DNA of 64,000 nucleotides from contig NZ_RCCC01000001.1 in the NCBI RefSeq assembly GCF_003663825.1, forward strand, positions 2,054,501-2,118,500, in the 5' to 3' direction. Of this stretch, positions 62,066 through 64,000 are shown piece by piece. The notes beneath the pieces were generated by a model. The model made no database searches and was not told where the DNA came from. It was given only the letters and a program-made list of their open reading frames with translations. The number at the start of each line of letters is the position of its first letter. Within the stretch, counting starts at the first letter, position 1. Position numbers and translations under genes: made by a program. The stretch comes from Acidovorax sp. 106 (lineage in GTDB: Bacteria > Pseudomonadota > Gammaproteobacteria > Burkholderiales > Burkholderiaceae_C).

Positions 62066-62773
62066 TCACAAGTCAAAACAGTACCCCATGCCCCGGTGCG
62101 TGCTGATGTACTCGCGGCTGGCGTCCACTTCGCGCAGCTTGGCGCGCAGTGTTTTGATGTGGGTGTCCACCGTGCGGTCGGTGCTTTCGCTGTCGTCGCC
62201 CCAGGCGGCGGCCAGCAGGGCGTCGCGTGAGTGGATGCGGCCCGCGCCGCGCAGCAGGTGCGACAGCAGCCGGTATTCGCGCCGCGTCAGCGGCAGGGCC
62301 TGGCCGTGCAGGGTGATGCGCTGGCCCGCCTCGTCGTCCACCAACGGGGTGGCTGGCACGGCGGCCGGTGCGGGCGCCGGCATGGACGCGCGGCGCAGCA
62401 GGGCCTTGACGCGGGCGGCCAGTTCGCGGGGGCTGAAGGGCTTGGCCAGGTAGTCGTCGGCACCCAGCTCCAGGCCCAGTACGCGGTCCAGTTCCTCGCC
62501 CCGGGCGCTGAGCATCAGCACTGGCGTGGCCTGGCGCAGGCGCAGCGCCGCAGCCGCTTGACCATGGCGCACGTCGCGCAGCAGGTCCAGCCCGCTGCCA
62601 TCGGGCAGGCCCACGTCCAGCACCAGCACATCAAATGGGTGGCGCTGCATTTGCTGGCGCGCGTCCTGCACCAGCAGGCAGTGCGTCACCTGCAGGCCAT
62701 CGCGCTCCAGCGCATAGGCCACGGTGCGGGCGATGGCAGGGTCGTCTTCGAGCAGCAGCAGGCGGGTGGACAT
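62066..62773 (-). CDS. creB: Response regulator CreB
   Basis: 235 residues. OmpR-type receiver with acidic pair E9/D10, phospho-acceptor D53 (VLVLDVGLPDGSGLD) and conserved Lys in DDYLAKPFSPREL, then a Pro/Ala linker and the winged-helix DNA-binding domain (LTRREYRLLSHLLRGAGRIH, TVDTHIKTLRAKLREVDASR). Regulates genes with the TTCAC-N6-TTCAC tag, one of which lies before creD. Six bases separate it from the marC stop, so it is likely co-transcribed with marC. Confidence 0.93.
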   Translation of the reverse strand: MSTRLLLLEDDPAIARTVAYALERDGLQVTHCLLVQDARQQMQRHPFDVLVLDVGLPDGSGLDLLRDVRHGQAAAALRLRQATPVLMLSARGEELDRVLGLELGADDYLAKPFSPRELAARVKALLRRASMPAPAPAAVPATPLVDDEAGQRITLHGQALPLTRREYRLLSHLLRGAGRIHSRDALLAAAWGDDSESTDRTVDTHIKTLRAKLREVDASREYISTHRGMGYCFDL

Positions 62774-62779
62774 GGGCGA

Positions 62780-63415
62780 TCAGCGTGCGACCAGCACGGG
62801 GAACAGCTTGCCCAGCCCATCGGCCATCACTTCCACAGCCAGGGCCGCCAGGATCAACCCCATCAGCCGGGTCATCACGTTGATACCGGTTTTGCCCAGC
62901 ACGCGGGCAATCGGGTCGGCCAGCGAGAAGCACAGGGCCGTGGCCAGCGCAATCACCACGCCGTAGCCCACCAGCGAGGCGTGTTGCCAGAAGGTCTGGG
63001 CACGGTCGGCGTAAATCACCACGGTGGACATGCTGGCTGGGCCGGTGAGCAGTGGAATGGTGAGCGGCACCACGGCAATGCTGCTGCCTGCGGCGGCTTT
63101 TTCGGCGCCTTCCTCCAGCTCGTGGGTCAGGGGCTTGGCCTCGGCGGGCTGGGCGTTGAGCATGTTCATCGCGCTGATCAGCAGCAGCATGCCCCCGCCC
63201 ACCTGAAAGCTCTGCAGCGAGATGTTGAAGAACTCCAGAATCTGCAGCCCCAGCAGCGCGCAGGCGGCAATCACGCAGAACGACGCAAACGCTGCCGTGC
63301 GGATGGTGCTGCGCCGCTGCGCCGCAGAAAAGCCCTGCGTGTAGTGGATGAAGAAGGGGACGATGGCCAGCGGGTTCACGATGGCCAGCAAGGTAATGAG
63401 GGGTTTCAGGTCCAT
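62780..63415 (-). CDS. MarC-family integral membrane protein
   Basis: 211 residues, six hydrophobic helices. Opening LITLLAIVNPLAIVPFFIHY and central AVVPLTIPLLTGPASMSTVV are MarC/NAAT hallmarks. Some family members transport amino acids and others have unknown roles. It precedes creB with 6 bp between, placing it first in a marC-creBC arrangement; creA is absent. Confidence 0.88.
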   Translation of the reverse strand: MDLKPLITLLAIVNPLAIVPFFIHYTQGFSAAQRRSTIRTAAFASFCVIAACALLGLQILEFFNISLQSFQVGGGMLLLISAMNMLNAQPAEAKPLTHELEEGAEKAAAGSSIAVVPLTIPLLTGPASMSTVVIYADRAQTFWQHASLVGYGVVIALATALCFSLADPIARVLGKTGINVMTRLMGLILAALAVEVMADGLGKLFPVLVAR

Positions 63416-63479
63416 TTCGTAGCTCCAGTGTGCTGTGTGGGGTTCTCAAGGCCTTTGGGCTGGGCATGGCGAGAGCCAG

Positions 63480-63618
63480 CGTCCCCGCGCAAGGGCCTGC
63501 GCCGGCCCCACCGCCCCGCCGCGAAGGCGGCGTACCGAGCGCTTGCGCTGGGGGCTTCCCCCTCCCGACTTGCATAGCGAGTCGAGAGAGGGGGAAGGCG
63601 CGAAGCGCCTCAGGGGGT
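63480..63618. repeat. Palindromic intergenic repeat
   Basis: CTTCCCCCTCCCGACT (63554-63569) and AGTCGAGAGAGGGGGAAG (63580-63597) form a long stem, flanked by GCGCTTGCGC and GCGCGAAGCGCC. It fills most of the gap between marC and the partial dehydrogenase. Confidence 0.6.
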
Positions 63619-63624
63619 GTCCCA

Positions 63625-64000
63625 CTACCGCCCCCCCGACACGTCGATCAGCGACATGGTCGTGTAGTGTGACGCGTCGGACATCAGCCACACAATGGCC
63701 TGCGCCACCTCCTCGGCGGTGCCGCCGCGCTGCATGGGCACCTGGTGCGACAGGTCGCGCACCCGGTCGGGTAGGCCGCCGCTGGCGTGGATGTCGGTCT
63801 CGATCAGCCCCGGGCGCACGGCGTTCACGCGGATGCCCTCGGCCGCCACCTCGCGGGCCAGGCCGATGGTGAAGCTGTCGATGGCGCCCTTGCTGGCCGC
63901 GTAGTCCACATACTGGTGGGCCGATCCCAGGCGCGATGCGGCGCTGGAGACATTGACGATGGAGCCGCCTGCGCCGCCGTGGCGGGTGCTCATGCGGCGC
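63625..64000 (-). CDS. Short-chain dehydrogenase/reductase, partial at window edge
   Basis: C-terminal part of an SDR protein (at least 124 residues); the frame is open beyond base 64000. Visible: catalytic Ser strand GGSIVNVSSAASRLGSAHQY, Tyr-x3-Lys in YVDYAASKGA, PG motif NAVRPGLIETDIH and the end LIDVSGGR. The N-terminal Rossmann TGxxxGIG is outside the window. Substrate unknown. Confidence 0.88.
   Translation of the reverse strand, partial: RRMSTRHGGAGGSIVNVSSAASRLGSAHQYVDYAASKGAIDSFTIGLAREVAAEGIRVNAVRPGLIETDIHASGGLPDRVRDLSHQVPMQRGGTAEEVAQAIVWLMSDASHYTTMSLIDVSGGR

Overview
The window looks like a chromosomal segment of a GC-rich betaproteobacterium of the family Comamonadaceae, most likely Acidovorax or a close relative. 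This rests on gene content (DUF4148, gatCAB divergent from mreBCD, MlaE with an N-terminal STAS-like domain), codon use, and a dispersed repeat of about 60 bp (gctattaaa..tagct..tagcgctt..) with eight copies here. I see no tRNA, rRNA, CRISPR array, integrase or transposase. Most of it is ordinary core genome with accessory patches.

Layout. 1-4478: iron-uptake block: partial periplasmic binding protein, Fur-like box, PchR-type AraC regulator and TonB-dependent receptor, with a 10-bp direct repeat (21-bp period) before the receptor. 4757-12988: an RND efflux locus (permease, lipoprotein adaptor, TetR regulator, divergent outer-membrane factor, DUF4148 protein) bracketed by a decayed 3' fragment of a lactate/malate-type dehydrogenase gene and an intact copy of that gene. 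The intact copy is in an operon with a DASS-family transporter. 14818-18648: DUF1513 protein and a catecholate-type TonB receptor behind a second Fur-like box. 18828-27154: MBL-fold hydrolase, GspE/PilB-type ATPase, exonuclease III overlapping pyrE start-to-start, a DUF4124-like protein, and gatCAB. 27373-31974: mreB-mreC-mreD-PBP2 cell-shape operon without rodA.

32124-44497: a lipoprotein with a 9-bp tandem repeat, an EamA transporter, a polar amino-acid ABC transporter (with a terminator-like hairpin between binding protein and permease), a TSUP permease, an orphan terminator suggesting an unannotated transcript, a GMC oxidoreductase, and a four-gene Mla-type lipid transport operon whose lipoprotein signal peptide is partly encoded by a copy of the dispersed repeat. 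44500-46980: a visibly AT-rich foreign patch with a two-fold repeated secreted protein and an RHS remnant. 46965-57816: PQQ-propeller lipoprotein, LysR regulator facing an alcohol dehydrogenase gene broken by one in-frame TAG, zinc-ribbon membrane protein, DUF1800/DUF1501 pair, CsbD, Cys-pair repeat protein, hemerythrin. 58194-63415: marC-creB-creC-creD and a small coupled gene, with a canonical CreB recognition tag (TTCAC-N6-TTCAC) directly upstream of creD. The window ends in a partial short-chain dehydrogenase.

The most interesting observations are the efflux island flanked by the duplicated dehydrogenase 3' end and its paired 24-bp TetR-type operators, the repeat element inside a lipoprotein gene, the AT-rich A-B-A'-B' secreted protein, the cre-tag, the nonsense-interrupted dehydrogenase and the overlapping xth/pyrE starts. 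I did not find a clearly new defence or mobile system.
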